Shown piece after piece: positions 48,740 to 60,708 of a stretch of 64,000 bases of DNA. The notes under the pieces are model-generated. The model saw nothing but the letters and a program-made list of their open reading frames with translations. It was not told the origin of the DNA and searched no databases. The stretch spans positions 8,904,334 to 8,968,333 of the forward strand of contig JAFMSR010000001.1 of NCBI GenBank assembly GCA_022818135.1, written 5' to 3'. Each line of letters opens with the position of its first letter. The stretch's first letter is position 1. The DNA comes from Saxidomus purpurata. Lineage: Eukaryota > Mollusca > Bivalvia > Venerida > Veneridae. The position numbers and the translations under genes were made by a program.

Positions 48740-50940
48740 AAGTATAGTATAGTTTTATTCTGGTAAAATAAGAGTATATGTCATAAAACAAGTACAAATT
48801 CAATGTCAACGTAGAACATGTGAGCATCAAAATGCAGAGTAGATGTCATATAACCAAACCAAGGATAACACAAAAAGAGAGCAATAAAGCTCTCTTATTT
48901 TCATTGCGGTCCTTCGGATTGATCATATGACATCGGAAAGGCAAACTAGTTAATCAGTTATTGCACATATTAAATTACAGTTACCTAGCACATTAGTGCA
49001 TGAATATTAATATAATATCACAGAAAATTGCCTGACATTGAAATAGGATATACTAACACTGGAAATAAAACATTACATTGAATAAAAATAATGTTGAAAT
49101 AAAATGACTAGATTGCCTAAATTACTAAATGCCTATGATTACTCACAGATCTCAAATGGGATGGTAACCTGTTACACACCTGACCGCCATTGTAAGCGAA
49201 TGATTTTTTCCCAAAACCCTTAACCTTGGGAATGGAATAACTGTAACTGTCTCTGAAACGAGTTGAATAAGAGTGTACCTCATTTACTAATTTAAAGTGC
49301 TCATTCAAATAGCTGGGTGCACTATTACAGTGTATCTTTTGCACCTGGCCAAGGATAAGGAAGTCCACCATCAAGTGAACAGGTAACCAGCCAACTTCCT
49401 CGAAGTGAGACCTCCCAATATGAGTATGAGGACTAAGATTAAGTATAAATCTTACCATCTTATTCTGGGTGGCCTGAAGTCTATTTTTCAGGTTTTGACT
49501 CAACCCCAAATACAAATACTTTTTCTAAATAACAACTTAAGTTTTGCATTGGCCTTCTTAATAACCTGATTAGCTATGGACTCACCGGATAGACTTTGGT
49601 CAAGATCAGCACCCAAGTATTTGACAGATTTAGTGGATGAAATTGAAGTTTCATTGCATGAAATGTCCAATTTGTCACATGATTTCAGTCTGGGCTTAGA
49701 AGCAAACAAAATGGACTCCATCTTACCGAGATGCAGCGAAAGCTTATTATCAGTAAGCCATTTACCTACACTAGTGAGGTCATCAGTAAGCTGAGACGTA
49801 ATCTATTGAATATCTTTGCCTGCTACTAAGATACCCGAGTCAGCAGCATACAGAAGTAATTTATTACGGACAACAGCCTCCATATCATTCACATAAATCA
49901 AAAAGAGAAGGGGGCAATGACTGAACCCTGAGGAACCCCACATGTGACAGTGGCACTAGATGAAAGTACCCCAGAGACATTGACCAATTGTGTACGACTA
50001 GATAAGTAAGACCTAAACCAGTGAATAACATCACTTGAAAATCCTAATGCGTCTAGTTTCATGAGTAAAATATCATGATCGACAGTGTCGAACGCCTTCT
50101 GTAGATCTTGAAGAACCATGCCAATATAATTTCCTTTATCCATTTCAAACTTAATAAAATCAGTAAGATGTAAAAGACAGGTATCTGTGGAATATTTATG
50201 TCTAAAACCAGATTGGTGGGCATAGAGTAACTTATTTTCCGTTAAGTAAAGCTCTACCTGATCATATACTATGCTCTCAATGACCTTTGACACAACACTT
50301 AGAATTGACACCGGGTGATAATTACCAGCTTCCGTCTTATCACTCTTTTTATATTAAGGTATTACACGGGCAGATTTAAGGTCATCGGTAACAATACCAG
50401 TAATAATGGACAATTTAACTATATGAGTAAGGGGTTCGACAATAATATGCACACTATCTTTAATAAAACGTGCAGGAATTCCATCAAGGCCTGTAGCTTT
50501 GTTGGCTTCTTATTTGTTTAAATACTTAATAACAGTACCCTTGGTAACAACTGATAAAGAAAAGTTATAAGGTATAACACCTTTTTTACAATAAAAATTT
50601 GATACAAAAATTCTTTCAAATTTGTTCACACTGGTAGGAAGTTTATCAACTAGTTTTTTGCAACTGTGGTACAAAATTCGTTAAAATTTTCCGCTACACT
50701 GAGTTTATCAAAACATAAAGTGTTTTTAATGTTCAAACCAATACTTGAAGTTGAAGAGCCTTTTTTAGATGGCAAACCTAAACCTTTTAAGGTTTTTGGT
50801 ACGTGGCATTCCCTGTTTGATATTATTTTTGTTTTTTTCCATAACTTTTTGGAGTCAGATATATCCTCTTCAATATTAATTTGGATCATGATGATTATCT
50901 TGCTTCCCTCTCACATGATCAAACCCATTAATCAAGCAAA
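48740..50940 (-). pseudogene. LINE ORF2 remnant, 5'-truncated, inserted in the SRP54 pseudogene
   Basis: Minus-strand frames give a nearly continuous non-LTR reverse transcriptase. VVSKVIESIVYDQVELYL (about 50295-50240), HQSGFRHKYSTDTCLLHL, LQDLQKAFDTVDHDILLMKL (first catalytic Asp), HWFRSYLSSRTQLVNVSG and VTCGVPQGSVIAPFSF lie within 49898-50311. The YADD region is disrupted near 49830-49850. Then VKYLGADLDQSLSG (49620) and LQATQNKMVRFILN with VGWLPVHLMVDFLILGQVQK (49320-49480). The 3' end near 48750 reads AATAAAACTATACTATAC. An upstream part at 50650-50889 includes NIKNTLCFDKLSVAENFNEF. Few stops suggest moderate age. It is 5'-truncated and incapable of movement. Confidence 0.87.
50795..50840 (+). 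repeat. Constant-end repeat family, copy C (about 45 bp), inside the LINE
   Basis: TTTTGGTACGTGGCATTCCC through TATTATTTTTGTTTTTTT interrupts the LINE protein in frame. Read on the minus strand, SDSKKLWK is followed by about 15 foreign residues and then by LKGLGLPSKKGSS. It is the shortest copy in the window and still keeps the constant T-rich end. Confidence 0.85.
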
Positions 50941-51261
50941 TAAAGCATTTTGGATGACATAACTAACTATATTAACAACTCAATTTTGACAAATAGTACT
51001 AAAATATATTTTAGCAAGACGAGCTTCTTCAGCTGTTTGAAAGGAGATATTGAAAAAAAACCATCTAACTCACAACAATTGCTTTTACCCTGGTCCTTTA
51101 ATGAGAAATGCCTGGTTCTTAGCAAAATTCATGTCCTGATAAAACGTACCATCCCTTATGAAACAATACAATCAATGTTATAATGACCATTATCTTACCA
51201 AACGGTCCCATTTTCATTATATCCTGGAACTATTCATACATATCTCTTAATGTGAAATGAC

Positions 51262-51709
51262 CTGAAATAGATATGAAAATCATAACAGATTACGTAAGAT
51301 AAAGATTAAAGTTTCTCAAACATAGAACTGTACGATTATACTCATGTAAGATAACACTTGACCTATCGCACTGACGTCTGGTCACCTCCTTGGCGGTTTG
51401 AGTCAGCACTTGCTTTGGGCTTTACCATGTCTATAGGGACTTCAGCTAACCTTACCCTTTAAGTTGCCTTTTACAATACATGAAGGGCATCACCCATGGT
51501 GTTTACAATTCTGGCAACTAAACACTAATCCACAACCATAGGGGTATTTAATGTTTTGATCTGATGTACTATACTCTAGATTCAGTTAGAGATTGTTGCA
51601 CAAAGTTTTACAAACATAATGCAGCATGATATCTTAATATGTATACTTGATATTAAGAAGAAGGCATACGTGAGTAGTAAATGTATATGTAAGAACTGTT
51701 TCGACTTAC
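51262..51709. other. Intron of the SRP54 pseudogene
   Basis: No additional feature recognised. Confidence 0.4.
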
Positions 51710-52021
51710 GCATTGAGTGCTCCGCCACCTTTTGCGTTAATGACTAACTTTGTGATAATCACTGAGCCTACATCTACTTTCTCCTTGAAGGCCTAACAAG
51801 CCTGTCCTATAGACGCATCCTTAACAAATATCAAATTGTCAGGGGACGGAAATCAATCAACAAAAACTCACGTATTTGTTTTAACTTTTCAGACTGCCTT
51901 AGGGTTGTAACTTAATTTAACTTTCAAAACTATTATATCTTTAAAAACGTTGTTATAGATATGTTTAAAAGTTTCCTCGACAAAGATGTTGACTTAGTTT
52001 AGAAATGTTTAAACACCTATT

Positions 52022-52255
52022 CAGCGGTGCCCCACTGTGTTCCTTTAATTGTTCGTTTTGTCCTCGTGTGTTTGCTTTGTATGCTAGTGTGTGTTGGTAG
52101 TGTATATGTGTGTGTGTACATGATTGTGTGTGTGTGTGCGTGTGTGTGTGTGTGTGTGTTGGTGGTGGTGTGCACTTCTGGGTGCTGTGGGGTTCGTTTT
52201 GGGGAGGCTGCGTTTTTGGTACGTGGCATTCCCTGTTTGATATTATTTTTGTTTT
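52022..52255 (+). repeat. Constant-end repeat family, copy D, with (GT)n
   Basis: From GCGGTGCCCCACTGTGTTCC through an impure GT microsatellite and GGGGAGGCTGCGTTTTTGG to the T-rich end. In reverse orientation it opens with ATGCCACGTACC and runs through a Thr/His-rich frame created by the CA repeat. Intermediate in length among the six copies. Confidence 0.87.
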
Positions 52256-52429
52256 TACCCAGTTTGAAGCAAGTGATTTTAATTTTTGACCAACACAGAT
52301 CATGATCAGCCTGCAGTAAATGCAGTTTGGCTGTGGTCTGAACTGTTCACTTCAAACATCTTTAGTGGGCACCTCTTAGAATAGCCAAATGTTACTCAAT
52401 TGAAAAATTGAGAAATTCATGAAACACAT

Positions 52430-53337
52430 AATTATAAGGCGTCGTCCGCATGTAAACGTGTAATTACTTAGAGCATTTCAAACATAGTTATCTCCCTTCC
52501 AATAAGACGTAGAATGTCCGCGCTGAATTTGGAACAAAATAAAAACCGTATAAGAATTTAAATCGACTTCATTCTGAAAAACAATTAAGACATTCAATAA
52601 TTTCTTAAACATTCCTGGTGAAAAAGAAAGAGCAAAACACTGTAGCTGTCATTTTGTTTATTTTCATATCTTAGCAACGTCTGTCTGGAATTTGTGATCT
52701 ACATACACTTGTAGCAAATGATTTTTTATTTAAAATCATCTAGTCATTAGCAGCTTACACACGGCTAAACTCAGTTTAAAAATTACCTATGAATGAAGTT
52801 ATCACTTTTCTATAATATTTGTAAACGTCACAAGCAAACTCTTTTCCAAATCCTTGCATGACTTCTAAAGACGAGCCATTTGGTTTCCTTAACCACTGAT
52901 AATCTATCATTATACTACGCAGTACGTAAATCATGCAGTAGATCAAATGTAATCCTAGGGAAAATATTAAAACTTTTAAACAGGCTGTATTAAATAGAGT
53001 TACACTTATCTACAAAAAACACAAATCATTTCAATGTTTCAAGCCAATAATTTATTCATAAAGCATAACATGATTTGAAGATGAACACATGTTTAGCGTC
53101 TAAAATAGGAGACTTTCTCAAACGTATTTCAGTATGGTTTCAGGCCTTTGATAATCACCGTTTGATTCTTAAATGTGGATTCTTGTCAAAGTAATTTTAT
53201 ATTTACCTATTCCAAGATTGGGTTGTAACAGTTTTAATTCTACAGTTGTTCTATGCGCACCTCTCTTTATCTTTAAAAAGTACCTTTAAAGTCCTAGGAG
53301 TACATTACACGTTACAATAATTTAAGGTTCCTTTATA
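52430..53337. repeat. Module copy 3
   Basis: Collinear with module copy 2 (21577-22480) over its first half and with copy 1 (2816-3440) over its second half, through CAAATCCTTGCATGACTTC, CTAAAGACGAGCC, GGTTTCAGGCCTTTGATAATC and TCCTAGGAGTACATTACACG, right up to the TA at 53336-53337. Confidence 0.75.
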
Positions 53338-54797
53338 TACTCAAACGCAAAAGAAAGTAATTATAGAGGCTTTTCTTAATTTGTCTGATATCCGTAATAA
53401 AAATTATATGATGTTTGCTACCACTGTTTAGCTTATTCAATTGCCTACAAACTTAAGTAATCTTTTTTAAAATAGCGGTTTCTATAAATGCACAGAATTC
53501 GGTTACAGGTGTCACGGGTCAAACTGAAAACTACGCACTGTGATATTGGTGTTATTGTGAGTATAATCACGTTTTGAAGCTCTCCTAATGGTTTTGTTGT
53601 GATTATTTGATTAATACCGGGTATGGCCACCAGTTTGTCGGATAACCTGTACAATACGTTGTTTAATGAAATTGACTTAACGTTGTATGACGCGTGCAGG
53701 AATGTTGTTCCATTTGACCTGCAGAGCATTCTGTAGCTCCTACAAATTGTTGACGACATGTCTTGACCTAACTTTACGACCAAAAAGATCCCAAATATGC
53801 TCGATTGGGTTGAGGTCAGGAGAAACGGCAGACCAAGGCAAGACGTTAACGCCATTTGCATTTAGGTATTACTGCGTTAGCCGTGCCGTATGCAGACGTT
53901 CATTGTCGTGCATCAATTGACCAGATCAGTGTTCCTGTTTCCCATGATCCCATCTCAAACAATAACTCTGCCCCCGCCAAACCTGTTTCTTTCTACAACA
54001 CAGGTGTCAGCAAATCACTCTCCTCCTAAATACCCTCACCCTCCCATAGGACCTTGATTCATCGGAAAAGACAATTCTATCCCGCTGACGTCTTGTCCAA
54101 CGGAGATGAAGCCGTGCACAGTTCAAACGAGCAACGCGATGACGTCGTACGAGCACATTACCAACGTAAGCTCGTTTTGGTCTGATAGGCCGAACACAAT
54201 GACGCAGAAGCCTCAGAATGGTATCCCTGCTAATACCATACTGCCTCGCTGTAGCGGTAGCGTTTTAGAAACGACGCCTGCTGTGAGCCAGCTCAAAATG
54301 ACGGTCTAATCTGACGTTAGTTACATGAGGCTTGCCGGTTCGAGAACGATCGGCAACCGTTCCTGTTGGCTGGAACCTGGCATTGAATTTTAACATACTG
54401 TGTTTCTATGGCAATTAAATGCCCATGAAACATTATCGACGGAGTCACCTCTGCTAAGCATTATCAAAGCTTCAATACGTTGACGTTGAGAGAGTCTGGG
54501 CATTGCGAGTTTTGAATTTATTCAAATTGCTGTGTGTTTTTCTTACTCCTAGAAGTTGTAAGAAAGTAATGAGAGATTATTTGACCGATTCACATTTGCC
54601 CAGACACTGCACGGGCAAATCATGCAAAAACTTGTAAAGGGATGTTACGTAACATTTAACCCAACACTGACCGATGTAGCTTTTGTTCAATACAGTGACA
54701 TGCGTGCTTCACATAATACACATATCAAATGTTACTAACCGATATAACTATAGTTATCATAAAAAGAAACGTGCACACTTTCTTTTGCGTTTGAGTA
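53338..54797. mobile_element. Tc1-like transposon, about 1.46 kb
   Basis: Inverted termini TACTCAAACGCAAAAGAAAG (53338) and CTTTCTTTTGCGTTTGAGTA (ends 54797) match over 20 bp, and TA flanks each end. Length, TIR type and TA target fit the Tc1/mariner superfamily. It carries a dead transposase on the minus strand. It occupies the same position in module copy 3 as the 573-bp element occupies in copy 1. Confidence 0.93.
53480..54503 (-). pseudogene. Tc1-like transposase, inactivated
   Basis: The reading starts with ATG at 54503: MPRLSQRQRIEALIMLSRGD, a helix-turn-helix DNA-binding domain of the Tc1/Pogo type. Frames then break. Recognisable further on are FNARFQPTGTVADRSRTGKP, GGGRVIVWDGIMG near 53950-53990 (DDE catalytic region), and VLPWSAVSPDLNPIEHIWDL at about 53785-53845, the conserved block with the last catalytic residue. 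Several stops and frameshifts rule out function. The 138-codon minus-strand frame at 53445-53861 is an out-of-frame shadow of this region. Confidence 0.9.
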
Positions 54798-55060
54798 TAT
54801 AACTAAAACGATGCTGCACCGGTGAAACTGACATGATGTATAAGATACTTTAACAATTTGAGAGAAAAATGTAGGACCAATCTGACTTTTTAATTAAAAA
54901 TCAATTAAACCAAAACACTGTTACATGTAATATGTCTATTGAATGGGCCTTAAATCGTCAACTAGACTATAGCAGTATCTGCCATTCCTTTCGCATGCAC
55001 ATCGGCAATCATTCTGCAAACAAAAAATGTGGCAAATAGTGAGTCTAAAATGAAGCCTAC

Positions 55061-55406
55061 TTAAAGGTCCACTACTAAGCGAAAATTAAGTGACACTTAT
55101 TTCAATGGCAAGTGCATTACCTTATGCAAGACACTAAATAATGAAGATTGGCAGGTTGAAATTTACAGAAAGTGTTCGAAACACGAAGAAAAGTATGTGT
55201 GTTATGTTGAAATCTCAGTGAATCGACAAAATGACCACCCAGGTCTTTTTAACTTTCTTCATAATTCATAGATTTATAATTGTACATGTACTGTGATTTA
55301 TTTAGAACTTCTACGTACCAACTTTAATATTTTATAAAAAAAAACTTATTGCTGTGCTTTTAAAAATATATTTGAATTTTCACTTTCCTTAGTAATGGAC
55401 CTTTAA
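55061..55406. mobile_element. TTAA-bounded MITE, 346 bp
   Basis: TTAAAGGTCCACTACTAAG at the left and CTTAGTAATGGACCTTTAA at the right are inverted copies with a single mismatch, and both end in TTAA. TTAA target use suggests a piggyBac-type non-autonomous element. No coding frame. Confidence 0.87.
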
Positions 55407-55860
55407 GATGCAATTGATTATGCAATTTCTACATACATACTGTTAGCAAGTATCCAGGTTTTGCAGGGGGAATGCATTGCTGTTTATCCTGCCATAGATG
55501 GCATAGGCCATCAAATATACATACCATCTGTCAACACGAACACAAGATAGATTATGGTTGATAGTAATAGCATGTTGCAGTATTCTGAAGCAGGTATTCT
55601 TGGTCACAAGAAAGGTGCACAAACCTACAGGTTAATGCATCGCCAAATAGTTGTTTCCTTTTTAGTTTATTAGGCGAGAGGACAAACATTCTCCAAACGG
55701 ACGGTTTTCGCCCATTACAGTACTGCTACAGCTACATTTGTATAAAAGGCGGAATTGTTTAAGATAATATGCATATCTCAGAAAGTACAGAGTATTTGCT
55801 TTTGGATTTACCTTGTCATTTCATCATTCCAGAGGTTGTGTTTGGACATTACCTTTTCTT
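55407..55860. other. Unassigned stretch
   Basis: No supported feature. Confidence 0.35.
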
Positions 55861-55864
55861 TGCT

Positions 55865-58800
55865 GTTAATATTTTATTTCAGCTTGTGTAGACTAAAATA
55901 ACCAAAGTCCTGATCAAGTAAAACGTTGTATATCCTTGTTTTGTCTCAGTCAAATCAACTGAATTACTCATCGATTAGAAAGAAATGGCTAGAGTTTACA
56001 ATCTGTCCACCAACCTAATGAGTAATGAACTCACGAACAGGCTAGATTAGGGACTAGGGTTAAAATATTATCTGTCATATTAGTTTTAGGGTTAGCATAA
56101 GAGTTGGGATTCAGGTTATTTTCTTAAAAACACAAAGTTCATTTATATGCCAAATTAAGGCGGACGGATTGTAAAATGATAACCAACCTTTCGCTACAAA
56201 AATGGCGAACAAAACAATTCTGTCATTGTGATATAGGCAAGAACTGATGACATATTTAGAATGAACTTGACAAGTATGTAACCGCCCTATGTAGAACAAT
56301 TTATACGGCACAATGTATTTGGATGAATAAACAGTAAAATAACTGTAATTGACAGATATTTTTTCTGAATATACAGAGAAATAAAGTGAAAAGTTCGCTT
56401 ATAAAGATATTTCACGGAACCGAACGAAAGAGTATATTTTGATGTTCCAATGGCTAATGTCATCCATTTTACGGTATTTGCACCTGCCTCCCACATCTTT
56501 CTTCTCTATTTCTCAAGTAGGGGTACCAATACCGTTTATATTGACATATTTTCCTCTGCAATACGCGTTATTTCTGTTGTTGTGAGCATAGTTCATTCTA
56601 ATATATATGTGCATTGATTTGGTTGTTCCCTGTGAATAATGTAGAAATATTTGCAAATACAGAGCCAAAGATGACCAACTATACGACAGGTTTTCCAGAT
56701 GTAATGAGACTTTAGCTCTTTCTTAAATGTCGTTTGTAATTAAGCACTTAAGTCTAAAATTGAAATTTTATTTTCCATATATCATAAAATCACTATATGA
56801 AAATATACATACTCACACACAAAACAATATTAGCTCAACACAAATATTAAAGAGCACAACTAATTCAAAACTAAAAATGCGTTTTAAACAAAACTATATG
56901 TCTCCCATTCAACATGCTCCATCCCTCCCAAAGGATATATTTTACCGGGCTAAACAGTCCCCTATATGTACAACTACACTTCATTATGATGCTTCTCATC
57001 AACTTTATTGAAATTATATCAAAGATGTTTACCCTTTTTAGGCCCATGTGACCTTGACCTTTAAACATATGACCCCAAATTACAACATACACAACTAGAC
57101 TCCATACTGCCAGTTCATACCAAGTTTGATAAAAGTCCAACCAAGGTTTTGGAGTTAAAGAGCTGAGAAGATTTTGTCCCATTTTAAGCCCCTGTGACTT
57201 TGATCTTTGACTAAATGTTCCGAAACTGCAATATGCAAAGCTAGACGTCACACTGATGCTTCCCCGAAAGTTAAATACAAATATAACAAGGAAATTGGAG
57301 ATGAAGGGCGGACAAGATTTCAAATATCAGGGCCCTTTGACATTCTCCTCTGACTATAAGACTCCAAATTGTACTATACACAACTAGACTTCATACTAAT
57401 GTTTCCCTTATGAATTAAAGAAAATCGAACAAAGGGATTTGAAAATAAAGGGCAGACAAGATAATCCGGACGAACGGGACGGAAAGGGGGAAATGATATG
57501 ACTAACCAAGAATGGGGGACATACATTAGAGCAAAAGTCACCACCATGCTAAGCCCTTCATTCACGAATGCCAGAAAACTGTATGTAAAGGTAAAATGTT
57601 TGTACCATTACTCAAACAGTACTTGTCTAGTACTTTATATACAACGATGTATCAAAAACATTACAGTTAAATTACATTTGAATAAAGGCATATGAAAATT
57701 AGCAATCAAGATGACGAATCATCCAAACGTACATGTTATTTACTATCATGCTGTATCTTACAGAAACAAATAAACATCACTGACCCTGCAACTACACTCT
57801 ATGACCACCACTTTTTGAAGTGTATTATAGCTTAAAGTAAATTGTATGTTTTGCACTCCTCTAACCAACGTCTTGGAGATCTCAGGTTTCAATACACATT
57901 TAAATCGAATCAAAAAGAGCAAAACATACCTGCAGACACACGTCAGACAGTTACTGTTAAATTACCTCCCATGTTTTAGACTATGCAATGTGAAATAAAT
58001 CAGTTATTTTAGGGCCTTGCGTGTTCATATCTATTATTAGTGCTAATATTTATCATGGACATTAAAAAATGTCAAAACATATGAAACACATAGGCGATGA
58101 CTTTTAAATGTTTGTACCTTAACCAACATATCAAACAAAGTTTTTAAAGTGTCTTTATACATGGCGCAGATACAAATGAATTTGTATTATGTGTCTATAG
58201 ACACTAATTGTTTAAAAAATGTCCAATACAAACAAAATCACTTATAAAATGTCTACATACCGGTATCAACATTGAATACATCTGTAGAGCTGCAAATGTA
58301 ATATACACACATGCACAGACGCATACACTCAGCCACGAAAACATGTGATGATAAAATGTTTAGTCTGTTACAAAAAAGAACTCATAGACATATAATAGTT
58401 GTGACATATATAGCAATTGCTAATATGAACGCCTATACTTGAATGTGTCTTTGGATTTCTAGCTTTTGTAAAGTCTATTTTGGTGACGATTTTTTAGTAT
58501 GTGTATGTATTTAAATATTCGCATGTGGTATCTGTATCTGTAACTTCGCCTCTATGTAATTCCTTCGATAGTAAAGAATATGTCCTAGCTTACAAATAGG
58601 CTTTGATTGGTGTATTACCTTTTTGATAAAACAACTTAAACATAGTAAATAAGATACATAATACATTTGTTCACAGACTCTCCTTATTTAGACATATATA
58701 GGTGAGGCTTATGTTGAAACTCTATAAACAAACACAATTAAACAGTGTTAAAAAACGTTAAAACTTCTTTAATAGGTGAAAATGAGAAACGAGAGCAAGG

Positions 58801-60708
58801 CCAACGCTGTGCAGAGCAATATACGCCAGAAAATAACCCAGAAAAGAACCTTACGAAACTTTTAGGATCCATTGAATTTTTGTTTTAAAAGAGAAGAAAA
58901 AACGGCTTGACTCAGTCTAAGATAAATTTGATAACAACCATTTATTCGTCTCCTTAGTGACTCCGTCTCAACTTCCTACATGTGCAAAAATGTATTAAGG
59001 CAATGTAACCGTAGCCTTAATCGTTGAAATACGGACCTCAAATTGATATAGGTCGTGACAATGAGAAATAAGTGGCAAGAGAATTGATTTGGAAACTGAT
59101 TTTCAAAAATAGGTAATCGTGGCCTTGTCTTACAGACCAAACGGCCAAAACTTATTTCATTCTCAAATAAGTTTGAGAATGAAACGATTTTAACTTGCAG
59201 CACCATAAGCTGTAAGAAACCAAAGAGGTATACATGTAGTTTAAAAGGCATTTAGATATATATACATTGTATAGAATTTATTTGATTCAATTTATGGAAT
59301 TTATAAAATTATGCAATACTTTATTGATCCAAAGTCTGAATATGAAACTCAGTTTAGCACGAAAAAAGTTTTAAAAGCAAAGAACCAGATAGGGTTATTT
59401 TACTGACCATAAGCGATGTTTCTGTGGCGTTAAAGGGTAATAGGTCAAATCGTTCCTATTGTTCTTAAGCAACACCCATTTTCAACACGTAAATGTACCA
59501 ACCCCAAAATTAAGAGTGATTCTAACCCTGATCAATATGTAAAACAATCAACTTTTATCTACTGACAATGAACAATATTCCAGAATATAAGATAACGGGT
59601 CAAAACGATTCTTTTTAGTGGAAACTGTTCTTTTTCAATCAGATGTATGTCACTATCAATTTGCCCTATGACCTACCGACTCTAAAATCAATAGTGGTCA
59701 TCTACAGATCATGGAAAATAAGACTTGTGAGTTTTAAGTTCCTATATTAAAGCGTTCCTAGTCGGATAATAGAGAACAAACCTAATTGCAAATGGCTATA
59801 ACATAATACACCAAAACAAAAACGTGGCAAAATCATAACAAAAAGCTAATCAAAACAAATTTACATTACTTAAATTTCAAAATTCAAATTTATGTTTTTG
59901 TTTTTACTTAAGCATATACAACATTATTCAAATTTATAAATGGATAAAACCGCAAACATATTGTGTAGCGTTTACATTACCATAAAAGGCACAACAATTA
60001 CTAAGCCAGCCTCTCTCCAAAATATAGTATGCCATAGTTGTTTTTAAAGGTACACCATTTGTCTTTTTCTAAACATAATATTAAAAACCACATCACTTTT
60101 ATGGCAAAAGTATTCGATTTAACAGTTTTTATTATGTTCTCAGAAATCTCTCGTGATAAACAGGCTTAGCTAGTGTTTGTAGTTTCTCTCGTATGGTTAT
60201 ATCAAGATATGTATTTTGTTCATCTTTTTACAACTGTGTTAGTCATGTACCAGGGCAGCATTTGATAAAATCAAACTAAGAATAAATTGAGCAAATATAT
60301 GACATAAAAGTACGGATGTTACATTTTTACTGCCGCTAATGGTTTTCATTCACTGCTCCAATGTGGATATGATTTTGGTACTTTTTGAAATCAATTCTTG
60401 CTATGTTGTTGTAATTATACGATCATATTGTTGATAATATACATGGAGCTATTAATTTTTTAGATTTACTCAAACTTTTCGGTACACACTAATGCATAAT
60501 GAATGCACATGTCATGGTGTAACCATTTGTAACTTTAAGCAGCAATTGTTCCAATAAATGACAATAATCTTAACAGTAAATAAGATACCATCGCAAACAG
60601 TTGTAAATATCCTCACTTTCTCTTGTTTGTTACTTTTAGAATTCGTTTTATAACAATGGTGTTTCTTCGTTCTTACCATCACACCAAGGTGTATAAAAAG
60701 CTAACTTA
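55865..60708. repeat. Spacer half of the segmental duplication, copy 2
   Basis: Collinear partner of 4950-8715 (landmarks given there). It contains the partner tandem of TGACCTTTGACC-type units at about 57040-57500. A roughly 1-kb stretch at about 59390-60460 has no partner in copy 1, where TTTTATAAGGGGCTC (8450) is followed directly by the TACATGTATAAACATGTC region; it is probably an insertion here or a deletion there. No gene recognised. Confidence 0.8.
57040..57500. repeat. Internal tandem of TGACCTTTGAC-type units, copy 2
   Basis: Units with ATGTGACCTTGACCTTTAAA, ACACAACTAGACTCCATACT and GAAGGGCGGACAAGATT phrases, homologous to 6165-6600. Confidence 0.65.

Larger units (their letters stand above)
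45259..51842 (-). pseudogene. SRP54: SRP54 unprocessed pseudogene
   Basis: Five exon-like blocks on the minus strand match the signal recognition particle 54-kDa GTPase in order. 51710-51842: IFVKDASIGQAC, then VDVGSVIITKL and AKGGGALNA (GTPase domain). 51199-51261: FTLRDMYE*FQDIMKMGPFG. About 48283-48395: TDFLTKGDEQESMTRL*KLM. 47043-47212: RVARCAGVSVREVNELLTQY, then a stop and a frameshift before IKGLFKG. 45259-45362: GMQGLQNMMRQFQQG, then a Gly-rich end and TAG. Donors GTAAGT and GTAAGA and several acceptors survive, so this is a decayed gene copy and not a retrocopy. At least four in-frame stops (51788, 51227, about 48329, about 47078) and a short deletion after GQAC show it is dead. The N-terminal half, with the P-loop, was not found. 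A LINE occupies the intron around 48740-50940. A possible extra exon near 46790-46840 is too weak to call. Confidence 0.87.

Noticed and set aside
53445..53861. 138-codon minus-strand frame
   Set aside because: A shadow frame of the decayed Tc1 transposase; the SPDLNPIEHIWD block reads in a different frame.
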